A stretch of DNA of 64,000 nucleotides from CAYNRA01 sp046293395 (GCA_046293395.1 JBKBOU010000004.1:83017-147016), one strand, 5' to 3'; shown: positions 41,873 through 50,763, numbered from the stretch's first letter. Notes: generated by a model from the sequence alone, not told the origin. Numbers and translations: made by a program.

Positions 41873-42651
41873 ACCAATCCTGCTAAATAATCATTTGGGT
41901 TCTCCATTGCCTTAAAGGCGTCCATCGTTCTGAGTTCACCGTCTGTTTCGCAGAGGTGTTTCAACTTTTTTGTATCTGTACTCCACCCATTTCCATCAAA
42001 GTAACTGAGCCCCTTGTGGTCACGAATTTTATATAGCGCTGTTGGTTTGTACGCTGTTCCAAGATATACATAAGCACGTTGGTTTTCTTTTGCCCATTGA
42101 ATTACCCGCCACATCATCCATTTACCCAAAGAATGCGAACGCATGTAATTCGTGTCAAAAAAAGCAAACCAATAATGTACTATTTCTTCATCCAATGCTG
42201 CCAAGACAAAGCCGGCTAACTGCCCATCTGGAAAAGTAAACCGAAAAATATGTGAGCCCAACGGACGACTTAAAATGTATGCCCAACGCGCTTCACTCAT
42301 GTTGTCATCTCCGATACGTTCTTGAATGTACCGGCTACAAAAAGCCTGAAAGTCAGGGTTTTCGATGCCTGCTTCTTCTTTAGGAAGGACGTCAAGACGA
42401 ATACCAAGTGGCTCTACCAGACGCGCTACACGTCGGTTTTCAGAGGTATCAGCGAATGTGTCGAGCTCGACGCGCAAACTCCGCGCCCGATAAAAAACCT
42501 CTTTTTCTATTCCCAAATGAGCACTGTAAGGGAGATAACCTTGCCCGTATAAATCGTTCAGGCGGTCTTGCGCTTCCCGAACAGCATATTGGCTGTAGTT
42601 AAAGGTATAAGTGGTATAATCGACGATGCTCTCAGAAAAAAATGTTTTCAT
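41869..42651 (-). CDS. Arginyl-tRNA-protein transferase-like (GNAT-fold) protein in the murC position
   Basis: This 260-residue protein has a C-terminal domain with the GNAT-like pattern of aminoacyl-tRNA-protein transferases (ATE/Bpt): GQLAGFVLAALDEEIVHYWF, SLGKWMMWRVIQWAKENQ, RAYVYLGTAYKPTALYK. The YLG-x-x-Y and K-x-x-YK elements are those expected in ATE C-terminal domains. The N-terminal Cys cluster of ATE enzymes is absent, so an N-degron role is doubtful. It overlaps murG and ftsQ by 4 nt each, meaning tight coupling with cell-wall genes; a tRNA-dependent transfer in envelope synthesis is possible but unproven. Confidence 0.65.
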   Translation of the reverse strand: MKTFFSESIVDYTTYTFNYSQYAVREAQDRLNDLYGQGYLPYSAHLGIEKEVFYRARSLRVELDTFADTSENRRVARLVEPLGIRLDVLPKEEAGIENPDFQAFCSRYIQERIGDDNMSEARWAYILSRPLGSHIFRFTFPDGQLAGFVLAALDEEIVHYWFAFFDTNYMRSHSLGKWMMWRVIQWAKENQRAYVYLGTAYKPTALYKIRDHKGLSYFDGNGWSTDTKKLKHLCETDGELRTMDAFKAMENPNDYLAGLV

Positions 42652-43730
42652 GATGGTATGAGTTGAATGATTTGTTCAGCGATATCTGCGGCAGCTTGTG
42701 GTTTCGCAAAGGATTTCATATTTGCCGAAAGCATGGCACACTGCGCCGGGTCTTCCAATAAGGTAGTGATTGCAGGCAGTAATGCGTTCATAAGTTGATG
42801 ATCTTCCACCAACCAAGCTGCTTGGTGGTCAGAAAGACTCCGCGCGTTTTTGGTTTGGTGGTCTTCGGCAGCATTCGGAAATGGAATCAAAATAGCTGGT
42901 TTTTGGACAATGCACAGCTCCGATACTGAAAGTGCTCCTGCCCGCGAAACAACAACATCTGCAGCGGCATACGCAAATGCCATTTCGTAGATAAATTCAG
43001 AAATAAATAAGCCAGGTTGTTTGTATTGGTCAATCGAAGACCGAAATTGGCTTCCTGTTTGCCAGATAATTTGGTAATCTTTCGTACGTAAATCAGAGAG
43101 AATCTGCTGCATACATTGGTTAATACTTCGCGCTCCTTGGCTACCACCGATGACCAAAAGTGTCTTCTTGGTTGGGTCAAGACCAAAATGGGTACGCGCC
43201 TCCGCAGCAGAAGGAAGCGTAGTGCAAATATCTTCTCGTACTGGGTTTCCAGTAAAAATCAGGCGGTCCGACGGGAAAAAGCGTTCCATATTGGGGTACG
43301 CAACACAAATCTTACGCGCGCGCTTGCTCAGCAATTTATTGGTTACTCCTGCATACGAATTTTGCTCTTGAATAACCAAAGGAACTCCTTGCAAAGAAGC
43401 CATAAATAGGGTAGGGCCGCTCGCATATCCACCAACACCAATAGCAATATCTGGTTGGAAGTTAGCTACCACCTCACGGGCTTTCTGGAGACTTCGAAGT
43501 AACTTACCTGGGAAAGAAAGATTGGCAAGAAGAGAGGAACGATTGAAACCTGCAATAGGTAAACCGATGATTTGGAATCCCGCCTTCGGAACTTTTTCCA
43601 TTTCCATTTTGCCTTCCGCGCCGACAAACAAAATCTGGGCTTGGGGTAATCTTTTTTGAAGAGCAACCGCGATGGCAATCGCCGGATAAATATGGCCACC
43701 TGTGCCACCTCCACTGATGAGTATTCGCAT
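42648..43730 (-). CDS. murG: UDP-GlcNAc--lipid I N-acetylglucosaminyltransferase MurG
   Basis: This 360-residue GT28 glycosyltransferase adds GlcNAc to lipid I to make lipid II on the inner face of the membrane. N-terminal glycine-rich loop SGGGTGGHIYPAIAIA (from residue 6), second loop GVGGYASGP and acceptor segment IQEQNSYAGVTNKLL are diagnostic. The UDP-GlcNAc site shows VIGGSQGARSINQ, SRAGALSVSEL and PFPNAAEDHQTKNA. It lies between ftsW (2 nt gap) and the arginyltransferase-like gene (4-nt overlap). Confidence 0.96.
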   Translation of the reverse strand: MRILISGGGTGGHIYPAIAIAVALQKRLPQAQILFVGAEGKMEMEKVPKAGFQIIGLPIAGFNRSSLLANLSFPGKLLRSLQKAREVVANFQPDIAIGVGGYASGPTLFMASLQGVPLVIQEQNSYAGVTNKLLSKRARKICVAYPNMERFFPSDRLIFTGNPVREDICTTLPSAAEARTHFGLDPTKKTLLVIGGSQGARSINQCMQQILSDLRTKDYQIIWQTGSQFRSSIDQYKQPGLFISEFIYEMAFAYAAADVVVSRAGALSVSELCIVQKPAILIPFPNAAEDHQTKNARSLSDHQAAWLVEDHQLMNALLPAITTLLEDPAQCAMLSANMKSFAKPQAAADIAEQIIQLIPS

Positions 43731-43732
43731 AA

Positions 43733-44959
43733 TTAGGATTGAGTTGAGGAGTTCGTTCGTTGTGTACGTCTTTTTTTAGCAGATGTGTCTTCTTCTCCAC
43801 GGGAAACACTGAGGACAATACCAAACATAATAGAGGTAATAAGTATGGAAGACCCTCCTTTGCTAATCAAAGGAAGTGTTTGCCCGGTGATGGGTAAGAG
43901 CCCAACATTAATCAAAATATGCATGAAAGCCTGTATGGTAATGCTGAGTGTCAGGGCAATAGATAAAATCCCTCCAAAAGCACGGTAGGTATTCTGGATA
44001 TTCTTGAGCCCGTTCCACATAAGCCATAAATACAAGGAAATGACGATAATGCCGCCTACGAGACCGTATTCGCCGACAATGACAGAGAAGATAAAATCAG
44101 AATGTGCCTCCGACAATTGATAGCGTTGCGCACTGCGCCCAGGCCCAGCACCAAATATTCCTCCAGATGCAACCGAAGCCAGTGAAAAATCACGTTGGTC
44201 ATTATTGCCACCAATACGCCCACCAGTACTTCCATCTTGGTTCAAGTCATAGCCAATAAATGCTTCTACTCGATTGACCACAACATCGCCACGACCAAAG
44301 TTAACGCCTACTTTCTGTAACAATAAACTTGCAGCAATACCAACGATTAACGTTAGAATAATGACAATACCCATCCGGACGATGAACTTGCTGGGTACAC
44401 GACCAACCCAAAAAATCATGAAACAGGTTAAGCCTAATAAAACAGCTGTGGAGAAGTTCGGAATCCCTAACAACAAACAAAAAAGACCTGCCCAAATAGT
44501 AATTTCCCAAATAGACTTGAAATCGTATTCATCTTTGGCCACATTTTGGCGTTGTGCCAAAACCAAGGCGATATTGATGATAAGAACCAAACGAACAATA
44601 TCTGAGGTCTGAAAAGAAATCCCAAATACCCGAACCCAACGGCGGGCATCCCCAACATCCACCCCTTTAAATAGAGTATAGAGCATCAAACCCAAACTTA
44701 GATACAACATTGGGCGGGCGTACTGAATGAGCACCCGGTAATTGAAACGATGAAGGAACCAAGCAAAAAAGAAGCCCAATAGCTGCGATGCCACGTGTTT
44801 GAGTAAATGGGACTCCGTATTGCCGCCACTCTCTCGGTAGGCTAATGAATACGTCGAACTATACACAGCAAGTGTGCCGAGCATGGAAAGTAAAAAATAA
44901 ATCATCCAAATTTGCCAATCTCCCTTCAAATGGCGCTTCAAAATCTCTTTGATAATCAT
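43733..44959 (-). CDS. ftsW: Septal peptidoglycan polymerase FtsW
   Basis: This 408-residue SEDS-family glycosyltransferase polymerises lipid II at the septum. About ten helices are visible. Landmarks: GVDVGDARRWVRVFGISFQ after the second or third helix, the large periplasmic loop with NDQRDFSLASVASGG and SEAHSDFIFSVIVGEYG (carrying the essential acidic residue), and the final NVGLLPITGQTLPLISKGGS. It is the first division gene here; murD, usually just upstream, is missing from this position. Confidence 0.95.
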   Translation of the reverse strand: MIIKEILKRHLKGDWQIWMIYFLLSMLGTLAVYSSTYSLAYRESGGNTESHLLKHVASQLLGFFFAWFLHRFNYRVLIQYARPMLYLSLGLMLYTLFKGVDVGDARRWVRVFGISFQTSDIVRLVLIINIALVLAQRQNVAKDEYDFKSIWEITIWAGLFCLLLGIPNFSTAVLLGLTCFMIFWVGRVPSKFIVRMGIVIILTLIVGIAASLLLQKVGVNFGRGDVVVNRVEAFIGYDLNQDGSTGGRIGGNNDQRDFSLASVASGGIFGAGPGRSAQRYQLSEAHSDFIFSVIVGEYGLVGGIIVISLYLWLMWNGLKNIQNTYRAFGGILSIALTLSITIQAFMHILINVGLLPITGQTLPLISKGGSSILITSIMFGIVLSVSRGEEDTSAKKRRTQRTNSSTQS

Positions 44960-45043
44960 ATCGTTGTGTCCTGCAATTCGTAATCTGTAAGGAAAGCCCC
45001 CTGCATACCCCCCGCAAATGTAAATATTTGCCCTTTGATGTAC

Positions 45044-45083
45044 AAAAAAAGAATGTGACTAGGCGCAAACCCAATCACATTCT
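45044..45083 (-). terminator. Terminator of mscL
   Basis: AGAATGTGA (45050-45058) pairs with TCACATTCT (45075-45083). On the minus strand the stem is followed by TTTTTTT (complement of 45044-45050), 32 bp past the mscL stop. Confidence 0.7.
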
Positions 45084-45114
45084 CTTCTTTCCCTTTCACT
45101 GTTTTACGGCGTAC

Positions 45115-45447
45115 TTACTGCTCTCCTACAGAACGAAGTTTATTCGCTGCCTTGACAATCAGGAAGATAACGAATCCAATGAGTAGGAAATCCAGTACGG
45201 TCGTGATGAACTGTCCGTAATTTAAAACGGCTGCTTCTTGTAGTACGCTGCCATCTGCCGCGAGTTTGGCTTTTCGAAGGATAAGTTGTCCTTTGACTCC
45301 ACCAACTAGCACCAAACTGATGATAGGCATCAAAATATCGTTTACCAAAGAGGTGGTAATTTTAGCAAATGCACCGCCAATAATCACCCCCACCGCTAAG
45401 TCCATGACATTGCCTTTTGCAATAAATTCTTGAAATTCTTTGAACAT
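45115..45447 (-). CDS. mscL: Large-conductance mechanosensitive channel
   Basis: This 110-residue channel opens under membrane tension during osmotic downshock. The N-terminal amphipathic helix FKEFQEFIAKGNVMDLAVGV and the first helix GVIIGGAFAKITTSLVNDI with its pore-lining glycines are standard. A short periplasmic loop precedes the second helix (LDFLLIGFVIFLIVKAANKL). Length is slightly under the common 130, because the C-terminal bundle is short. It lies 12 nt downstream of the DUF3078 gene on the same strand. Confidence 0.95.
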   Translation of the reverse strand: MFKEFQEFIAKGNVMDLAVGVIIGGAFAKITTSLVNDILMPIISLVLVGGVKGQLILRKAKLAADGSVLQEAAVLNYGQFITTVLDFLLIGFVIFLIVKAANKLRSVGEQ

Positions 45448-45459
45448 ACTTGTTTTGGT

Positions 45460-46389
45460 TTATAGTTGAAAAGATAATCCTGCTGCCAAACCTTGGCTTA
45501 GTTGGAGTGTAGCCGCTTGGTCTTGGTCGTAAATGGCTATCAAAGAAAAATTGACATTCATGTATTTATTAACCTTTGCTGCTGCTACCAAATTTACGTG
45601 ATGATCAACGGGTTTTGCTTCCGGCGCATACGCAAAAAAGACTTGATAGCGAATTTTGAGATTGACATTCTTCACCACATCTTTATCAAAAGCCATCACA
45701 CCTTGAACCCCCAACTCGTTTAAAACCCGTTGCCCCGGTGCAAGCCCGTACCGATTTTCGTTGTTTGCCAATTGCTCCGCCAATACGCGGTCATTCAAAA
45801 CAAAAGTTTGCCGAATTGTACCCCCACCTAATTGGATAGCGAGGTATTTTTTAGGGTTCCACTCCAAACCGAAGCTCTCTGATAAAAAGGCAGGCGCAAA
45901 CAAAGACGAAATCAAATTCTGCCGTTCCCCCGTTGCATTAAATGAAAAACCTGGAGCAAACTGCGACAAAAAACTTGCCCCCGCAAACCACCGAAGATCT
46001 TTGCGAACAAACTTGGAAAACTGAGAATCTAAAAACAAACGATCGACACTCTTGCGGATGTCTTGCCCTCGGTTGTTGATGAATCCATATTGAAGCTGCA
46101 CTTGGTTGGTCCAGACACCTTTGCGCTTCGTGTAAACAGACCGATTATTGAATAATCCGCCCACCGCAATATTGGAAATTCCCCCTCCTTGCCAGCTATC
46201 GTTAAAAGAGGCTTGTGCAAAATTAAGCGCCAACTGGGTTCTTCGTTCCCACCAGCCTACTTCCAAGGAGTCAGCACGTGTAGCTAATAAAGGGCGTACA
46301 ATTTCTAGGGTGTCTTGGGCTTGGACATGTGAGGAGGCACAGAATAATCCGAAAAAGAGAAAGAAATACGGGTAAAAAGTTTTTTTCAT
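45460..46389 (-). CDS. DUF3078-domain outer membrane protein
   Basis: This 309-residue protein has a signal peptide ending VQA before Gln25. NFAQASFNDSWQGGGISNIAVGG is the DUF3078 hallmark (in two adjacent stretches), followed by alternating beta strands and a C-terminal Leu-Ser-Phe-Gln-Leu end consistent with an outer membrane beta-barrel. Such proteins are restricted largely to Bacteroidota; the function is not established. It precedes mscL by 12 nt and may be co-transcribed. Confidence 0.85.
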   Translation of the reverse strand: MKKTFYPYFFLFFGLFCASSHVQAQDTLEIVRPLLATRADSLEVGWWERRTQLALNFAQASFNDSWQGGGISNIAVGGLFNNRSVYTKRKGVWTNQVQLQYGFINNRGQDIRKSVDRLFLDSQFSKFVRKDLRWFAGASFLSQFAPGFSFNATGERQNLISSLFAPAFLSESFGLEWNPKKYLAIQLGGGTIRQTFVLNDRVLAEQLANNENRYGLAPGQRVLNELGVQGVMAFDKDVVKNVNLKIRYQVFFAYAPEAKPVDHHVNLVAAAKVNKYMNVNFSLIAIYDQDQAATLQLSQGLAAGLSFQL

Positions 46390-46527
46390 AAAGAAGTAAA
46401 GTGATTAATGAAACAAGGGGACATGTCCGTTTTAAACAAAAATAGCCCTTTTCATGCCACTTGACCAAATTATTGACACATCCGAATATAAAAAGTATTT
46501 ATTCGTATGGATTTAAAAAAGATTAAA

Positions 46528-46567
46528 TAGTATGCTTGCATAATATTTGCGTTTTTCGATATATTTG
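46528..46567 (+). promoter_or_regulatory. Shared 23-bp operator element with -7 box (lipid genes, site 1)
   Basis: The element at 46528-46550 (TAGTATGCTTGCATAA then TATTTGC) recurs in reverse orientation at 51979-52001 with one mismatch. Its core ATGC-TT-GCAT is an interrupted palindrome. A -7 box TATATTTG follows at 46560-46567 and a TTG at 46536-46538 sits 21 nt upstream of it, so the element overlaps the promoter. Confidence 0.55.
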
Positions 46568-46633
46568 TTCATACGAATTGTAAGCGATACTGCTTTGCTT
46601 TATTTCATCACCTTTACTTACCACCTATTTTTT

Positions 46634-46942
46634 ATGACCGCGAAAGAATTTCTAGACAGTTTACCTGCTAAAATCGCAGCCCAAGAGGCTTCTGACATTC
46701 AAACGACCATTCATTTTGACCTCGGCGAAGAACAATATACGCTCGCTGTTGCCAATGGCGCAGCCACCGTAAACGAAGGGCTCCTCGGTGAATCGGAAGT
46801 AACCCTCAAAACCAGTGGCGAAGACCTCGTGAAAATCGCGTCAGGAGACCTAAATCCGATGACGGCCATGATGTTCGGAAAATTGAAAATATCGAATCCC
46901 GCTGCCATGATGAAGTATGCTAAAATGCTCGGCCTTATGTAA
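46634..46942 (+). CDS. SCP2 sterol-binding-fold protein
   Basis: This 102-residue protein has the SCP2 sterol carrier fold, which binds lipids or fatty acyl-CoA in a hydrophobic tunnel. IQTTIHFDLGEEQYTLAV, VTLKTSGEDLVKIASGDLNP and MMFGKLKISNPAAMMKYAKM follow the usual beta-alpha order, including the conserved GDLNPMTAMMFGKLKI pattern. I start at ATG 46634, in front of the fold; the frame from 46547 adds a non-homologous stretch overlapping the promoter. The acyl-CoA dehydrogenase gene follows after 44 nt. Confidence 0.88.
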   Translation: MTAKEFLDSLPAKIAAQEASDIQTTIHFDLGEEQYTLAVANGAATVNEGLLGESEVTLKTSGEDLVKIASGDLNPMTAMMFGKLKISNPAAMMKYAKMLGLM

Positions 46943-46986
46943 GTCTAGCCCGTTCTCCTTTTCAACCCAACCCTATACTATACGAT

Positions 46987-48750
46987 ATGAAAACGCCTTT
47001 TATTGATAGAAAAACGCTCTCTTTCCTCTTGTACCAAGTACATGATGTGGAGTCGCTTTGCCGCCTGCCGTATTTCCAAGACCACTCCAAAGAAACCTTT
47101 GAGATGATTCTGGACTCGGCTACCCAAATTGCTGAAAAATTGATGTTTCCTGCTTTAACTGCCGTTGACCGCCAAGAACCGCAACTCGTCAATGGGGAAG
47201 TGACTGTTCACCCCGTCGTTAAAGAATATCTACAAGCCATGGGCGAGTCCGGGTTAATTGGAGCAGATTTTTCCTATGACCACGGTGGAGCGCAAGTTCC
47301 CATGACTATCACCAGTTTAGCAGGATTTATCGGCATGGCTGCCAACAGTGGACTCATGTACACGGGGCTTACCGCTGGGGCTGCTCGACTGCTTACCACG
47401 TTTGCAACGGAAGAACTGATTCAACGTTTTGTACCTCAGATGCTTTCTGGAAAATGGCAAGGAACCATGTGTCTTACAGAACCTCAAGCTGGAAGTTCTC
47501 TATCCGATATTACGACCACCGCAATCCCGCAACCCGATGGTACGTACGCGATTCATGGGCAAAAAATATTCATTTCAGCAGGCGACCACGATGCTTGTGA
47601 TAACGTGGTACATCTGCTCATCGGTCGTATTCAAGGGGCTCCGCTCGGTACGAAGGGAATTTCTCTGTTTGTGGTACCAAAGTTCCTGGAAGACGGCACA
47701 CGCAATGCGATTTCCAATATGGGAATTTACCATAAAATTGGTCAGAAAGGAGTACCTGCCATGCACCTCGGTTTTGAAGGTAGCCAAGCTTGGTTAATTG
47801 GTGAGCCAAACAAGGGGCTTTCGTATATGTTCCAAATGATGAACGAGGCGCGTATCGGTGTCGGGATTGCTGGCGCTGCTATAGCTTCCGCCGCTTATCA
47901 TGCCGCATTAACATACGCCAAAGAAAGGCCACAAAGTCGCCGTCTCAATACCAAAGCTGCTGTGGATACGCCACAAGTTCCTATTATTCAGCACCCAGAT
48001 GTACGCCGTATGTTGCTTTTTCAAAAGGCAGCCGTAGAAGGCTCCCTTTCTTTGCTTGTACAAACGTCGCTGTACTTTGACCGCGCACATGCAGCAACAT
48101 CTCCCGAAGAAAAAGAGAAAAATACGCTCTTGGTCGAATTATTGACGCCCATCACCAAAACGTATCCTTGTGAAGCGGGTGTAAAAGTGACCAATGAAGC
48201 CCTACAGTGTTTCGGAGGATATGGTTTTACGGAAGATTTTCCGGCAGAACAATATTACCGCGATATTCGAATTACGCCTATTTATGAAGGGACAACCGGT
48301 ATTCAATCGCAAGATTTACTGGGTCGTAAGATTACGCTTCAACAAGGGAAAGCCGTGCAACTGTTGGCAGCCGAAGTACAAGAAGTGGAGGCGGCGGCTA
48401 CCGCGATTCCTGAACTAGCCAAATATGCACGTCAACTCGCCGAAACGGGTACATTGGTCGAAAACGTAACAAAACATTTGCTCTCTATTGCACAAACTGG
48501 AGACATGGAACGTTACCTCTCCGATGCCTCTTTGTACATGGAGTTGATGAGTACATACGTAATTGCTTGGCAATGGCTAAAACAAGCCGTAGCGGCACAC
48601 CAATTGGAAGACGAAATAGTAAAAGCCACAAAATGGCATACTATGCAGTATTTTTTCCATTACGAAGTCCCCAAATGCCAAGGTTGGGCTACCCGATTGA
48701 CAGACGATACCGTCCTGACAATCGTGGGTGAACTAGATGTTTTTGCCTGA
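46987..48750 (+). CDS. Acyl-CoA dehydrogenase (long form with C-terminal extension)
   Basis: This 587-residue FAD enzyme oxidises acyl-CoA to enoyl-CoA. Typical motifs are MCLTEPQAGSSLSDITT and QKIFISAGDHD (FAD contacts), NEARIGVGIAGAAIAS and ALQCFGGYGFTEDFPAEQYYRD. IYEGTTGIQSQDLLGRK carries the catalytic Glu region. After about residue 440 comes the extra C-terminal domain of the 600-residue class (acyl-CoA dehydrogenase C, ending WATRLTDDTVLTIVG). It lies after SCP2 and is probably in one operon with it, controlled by the shared operator at 46.5 kb. Confidence 0.93.
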   Translation: MKTPFIDRKTLSFLLYQVHDVESLCRLPYFQDHSKETFEMILDSATQIAEKLMFPALTAVDRQEPQLVNGEVTVHPVVKEYLQAMGESGLIGADFSYDHGGAQVPMTITSLAGFIGMAANSGLMYTGLTAGAARLLTTFATEELIQRFVPQMLSGKWQGTMCLTEPQAGSSLSDITTTAIPQPDGTYAIHGQKIFISAGDHDACDNVVHLLIGRIQGAPLGTKGISLFVVPKFLEDGTRNAISNMGIYHKIGQKGVPAMHLGFEGSQAWLIGEPNKGLSYMFQMMNEARIGVGIAGAAIASAAYHAALTYAKERPQSRRLNTKAAVDTPQVPIIQHPDVRRMLLFQKAAVEGSLSLLVQTSLYFDRAHAATSPEEKEKNTLLVELLTPITKTYPCEAGVKVTNEALQCFGGYGFTEDFPAEQYYRDIRITPIYEGTTGIQSQDLLGRKITLQQGKAVQLLAAEVQEVEAAATAIPELAKYARQLAETGTLVENVTKHLLSIAQTGDMERYLSDASLYMELMSTYVIAWQWLKQAVAAHQLEDEIVKATKWHTMQYFFHYEVPKCQGWATRLTDDTVLTIVGELDVFA

Positions 48751-48823
48751 AACACTTCGTCCCGCAGTGATTCACAGAAATACCCCCTTCGTGCATTTTA
48801 CTACTATATAGATGACAGACAAC

Positions 48824-48860
48824 AAGGATTCCTTTGCAAAAGGGAGTCCTTTTTTGTTTT
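48824..48860 (+). terminator. Terminator after acyl-CoA dehydrogenase
   Basis: AAGGATTCCTTT (48824-48835) pairs with AAAGGGAGTCCTT with one wobble and one bulge, followed by TTTTTTG. Confidence 0.6.
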
Positions 48861-48952
48861 AGGTAGAGCAGAGATAGATGTTTACTCAAAACATTGATTC
48901 GTTTTTTTACGTCTTTACTTGCATATACAGCAATCTCATAACATTGGAACAA

Positions 48953-49438
48953 ATGAAAAAAGTATTGAAGCGCAAGAATTACGATGTGCATTCTATCACG
49001 ACGAATGCCGTATTACCTTCTGGAGAAATGGCTTATAACGGAAATATTGCAACGTGGGTCATGCAATCGGCTATGGGTGGAAAGGAATTGGTTGTTGCCT
49101 TGTATCAAGTTGATTATACGTTGGAATTAGTGAAAACGAGCAAACAATTGAATGTTAATCTATTGGCAGAAACCCAAACGAATCTGATTGCTGCTCTCGG
49201 TCGGAAAAGTGGGCGAGAAAAGCCCAAATTGCGTCCTCAATGGTATGCACTTGACGACCGCGGCTGTCCTTATTTGTTGGATGCAATTGGGTATGTGCAA
49301 TGTACCGTGAAAGAAATGATAGATTGCCTAGATCATACATTGTGCGTTTGCCAAGTGGAAAAACAAGTGATGCTTCACCCAGATGGAATCGTGATGACCA
49401 ATGATTTTCTCCGTGAAAAAGGGTTAGTCAGAGGCTAA
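48953..49438 (+). CDS. Flavin reductase-like (split-barrel FMN-binding) protein
   Basis: This 161-residue protein has the fold of flavin reductase domain proteins. The N-terminal strands VHSITTNAVLPSGEMAYNGN, the FMN-contact region TWVMQSAMGGKELVVALYQV, and the helix VNLLAETQTNLIAALGRKSG match this group. DHTLCVCQVEKQVMLHPDG is the dimer strand end. It would bind FMN and transfer electrons from NAD(P)H, but the substrate is unknown. The start is 48953; the longer frame from 48878 lacks similarity and overlaps a possible promoter. Confidence 0.75.
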   Translation: MKKVLKRKNYDVHSITTNAVLPSGEMAYNGNIATWVMQSAMGGKELVVALYQVDYTLELVKTSKQLNVNLLAETQTNLIAALGRKSGREKPKLRPQWYALDDRGCPYLLDAIGYVQCTVKEMIDCLDHTLCVCQVEKQVMLHPDGIVMTNDFLREKGLVRG

Positions 49439-49530
49439 GCGCAAGAATTAGGCGTGGATAGAAAGGCGGGGAGGACGTAGAGAAATCCCGATTTGTTCTG
49501 TATTTTTGTGCTTTCATCACAATCTACACC

Positions 49531-50049
49531 ATGCCCAAATCAAAAAAAGTAAGCGAGTCACACACCATCATGACAGAAATGGTGATGCCCAATGATACCA
49601 ATACCCTCGGAAATTTGATGGGAGGGAATCTGATGCGAACCATGGATGTTGTTGGAGCCATTTGTGCGCAAAAACATTCCAATCGCATTGTGGTAACTGC
49701 CTCTGTTGATAATGTATCGTTTGTGGAGGCGATTCCGCTTGGCAATGTTGTCACCTTGGAAGCCAAAGTTACGCGTGCGTTCAACTCTTCGATGGAAGTG
49801 GTCGTACATGTATATTCGGAGAACATTCCGGCAGGAACGAAAGTACACACCAATAAAGCATTTTTGACATTCGTTGCGGTAGATCAGTCTGGTCGCCCGA
49901 TTGAAGTCCCACACGCAGAGCCCGAAACGGCAGCAGAGATAGAGCTGTATGAAGGTGCACTTCGCCGCCGCCAGCTTCGTTTGGTATTGGCTGGTAGAAT
50001 GAAACCAGACGATGCGACAGAATTGAAAGCCCTCTTTGGTATTTCATAA
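49531..50049 (+). CDS. Acyl-CoA thioesterase (hotdog fold)
   Basis: This 172-residue hotdog-domain thioesterase hydrolyses acyl-CoA to fatty acid and CoA. MTEMVMPNDTNTLGNLMGGN and MRTMDVVGAICAQKHSNR hold the typical active-site segment (N-x-x-GG-x-x-M-x-x-MD). VTASVDNVSFVEAIPLGNVV and SMEVVVHVYSENI follow, as in YciA/acyl-CoA hydrolase family members. A Glu/Arg-rich C-terminal helix (ELYEGALRRRQLRLVLAGRM) is typical too. A possible -7 box TATTTTTG lies at 49501-49508. Confidence 0.9.
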   Translation: MPKSKKVSESHTIMTEMVMPNDTNTLGNLMGGNLMRTMDVVGAICAQKHSNRIVVTASVDNVSFVEAIPLGNVVTLEAKVTRAFNSSMEVVVHVYSENIPAGTKVHTNKAFLTFVAVDQSGRPIEVPHAEPETAAEIELYEGALRRRQLRLVLAGRMKPDDATELKALFGIS

Positions 50050-50064
50050 TTTTTTGTACTTTTG
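50035..50064 (+). promoter_or_regulatory. Bacteroidota-type promoter of tRNA-Arg
   Basis: TTTG (50035-50038), an 18-nt spacer and TACTTTTG (50057-50064) match the -33/-7 consensus TTTG...TAnnTTTG. The start point falls a few bases before the tRNA. The -33 box lies within the end of the thioesterase gene. Confidence 0.7.
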
Positions 50065-50079
50065 CATCACCATTGGTGC

Positions 50080-50151
50080 GGCCTCGTAGTTTAATGGATA
50101 GAACAAAGGTTTCCGGTACCTTAGGTAGGGGTTCGATTCCCTTCGAGGCTA
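50080..50151 (+). tRNA. tRNA-Arg (anticodon CCG)
   Basis: A full cloverleaf is present. The acceptor stem is GGCCTCG paired with CGAGGCT (first pair G-U), and the D arm is GTTT...GAAC with AATGGATA loop. The anticodon stem is AAGGT/ACCTT with loop TTCCGGT, giving anticodon CCG at 50113-50115, decoding CGG. The T arm is AGGGG-TTCGATT-CCCTT and the discriminator is A at 50151. CCA is not encoded (bases after are CGT). Confidence 0.93.
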
Positions 50152-50156
50152 CGTAG

Positions 50157-50197
50157 AAAGGAGAAAAGAGGAATAGTCGTCTTTTCTCCTTTTTTAT
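50157..50197 (+). terminator. Terminator of tRNA-Arg
   Basis: AAAGGAGAAAAGA (50157-50169) and TCTTTTCTCCTTT (50180-50192) form a perfect 13-bp stem with a 10-nt loop, followed by TTTT. Confidence 0.8.
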
Positions 50198-50318
50198 TTT
50201 TGTGTGGGCGAATGCAATTCGCCCAATTACAACTGTTCAATCTCAAACAGTTTTTTGGCTTTATATACATGAAAATAAGAGCCGACGGACTCACAGTTTG
50301 AAAATGAGATGTAAACAA

Positions 50319-50738
50319 CTAGAGTTTGGTATCTGTCAATTCTTTTTTGGCTGCCTTTAGAAATGCTTCTTTGTCGTTTTTAATTTCTGGAAACAAAGAT
50401 TTTGTCCCTTCTGGAAGTAGTACGTGTTTTTCAGCCCAAATATTTATTTCAACCAAGATGGGCAGTAAGTCTATTCCTTTTTGTGTGAGTCTGTACAGAA
50501 CCTTTGCCTTACTGTCTGGATGTGCAGATTTTGTTATAATTCCCTGCTCTTCAAGTACTTGAAGTCGTGAAGCTAAAATATTTGTTGCTATTTTTTCGCT
50601 TGATTTTAGAAAATCTCCATACGTACACTGTTTGGCAAACATCAAATCTCTAACAAGAAGTAAAGACCATTTATCTCCCCAAATATCCAGGGTACAGCTA
50701 ATAGGGCAGGTGGATCGTATTTTGTTTTTTGTCATCAT
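50319..50738 (-). CDS. HxlR-family transcriptional regulator
   Basis: This 139-residue winged-helix regulator of the HxlR/MarR-like type has Cys11 in CPISC (a second Cys at 15), the place of the redox-sensing cysteine in HypR-type members. CTLDIWGDKWSLLLVRDL, YGDFLKSSEKIATNILASRL (recognition helix) and VLYRLTQKGIDLLPIL (wing) are diagnostic. It is divergent from the oxidoreductase gene, with a palindrome between them, and probably regulates that gene and itself in response to electrophiles or oxidants. Confidence 0.9.
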   Translation of the reverse strand: MMTKNKIRSTCPISCTLDIWGDKWSLLLVRDLMFAKQCTYGDFLKSSEKIATNILASRLQVLEEQGIITKSAHPDSKAKVLYRLTQKGIDLLPILVEINIWAEKHVLLPEGTKSLFPEIKNDKEAFLKAAKKELTDTKL

Positions 50739-50763
50739 TTACTTATTACATGAATTAAAACAC

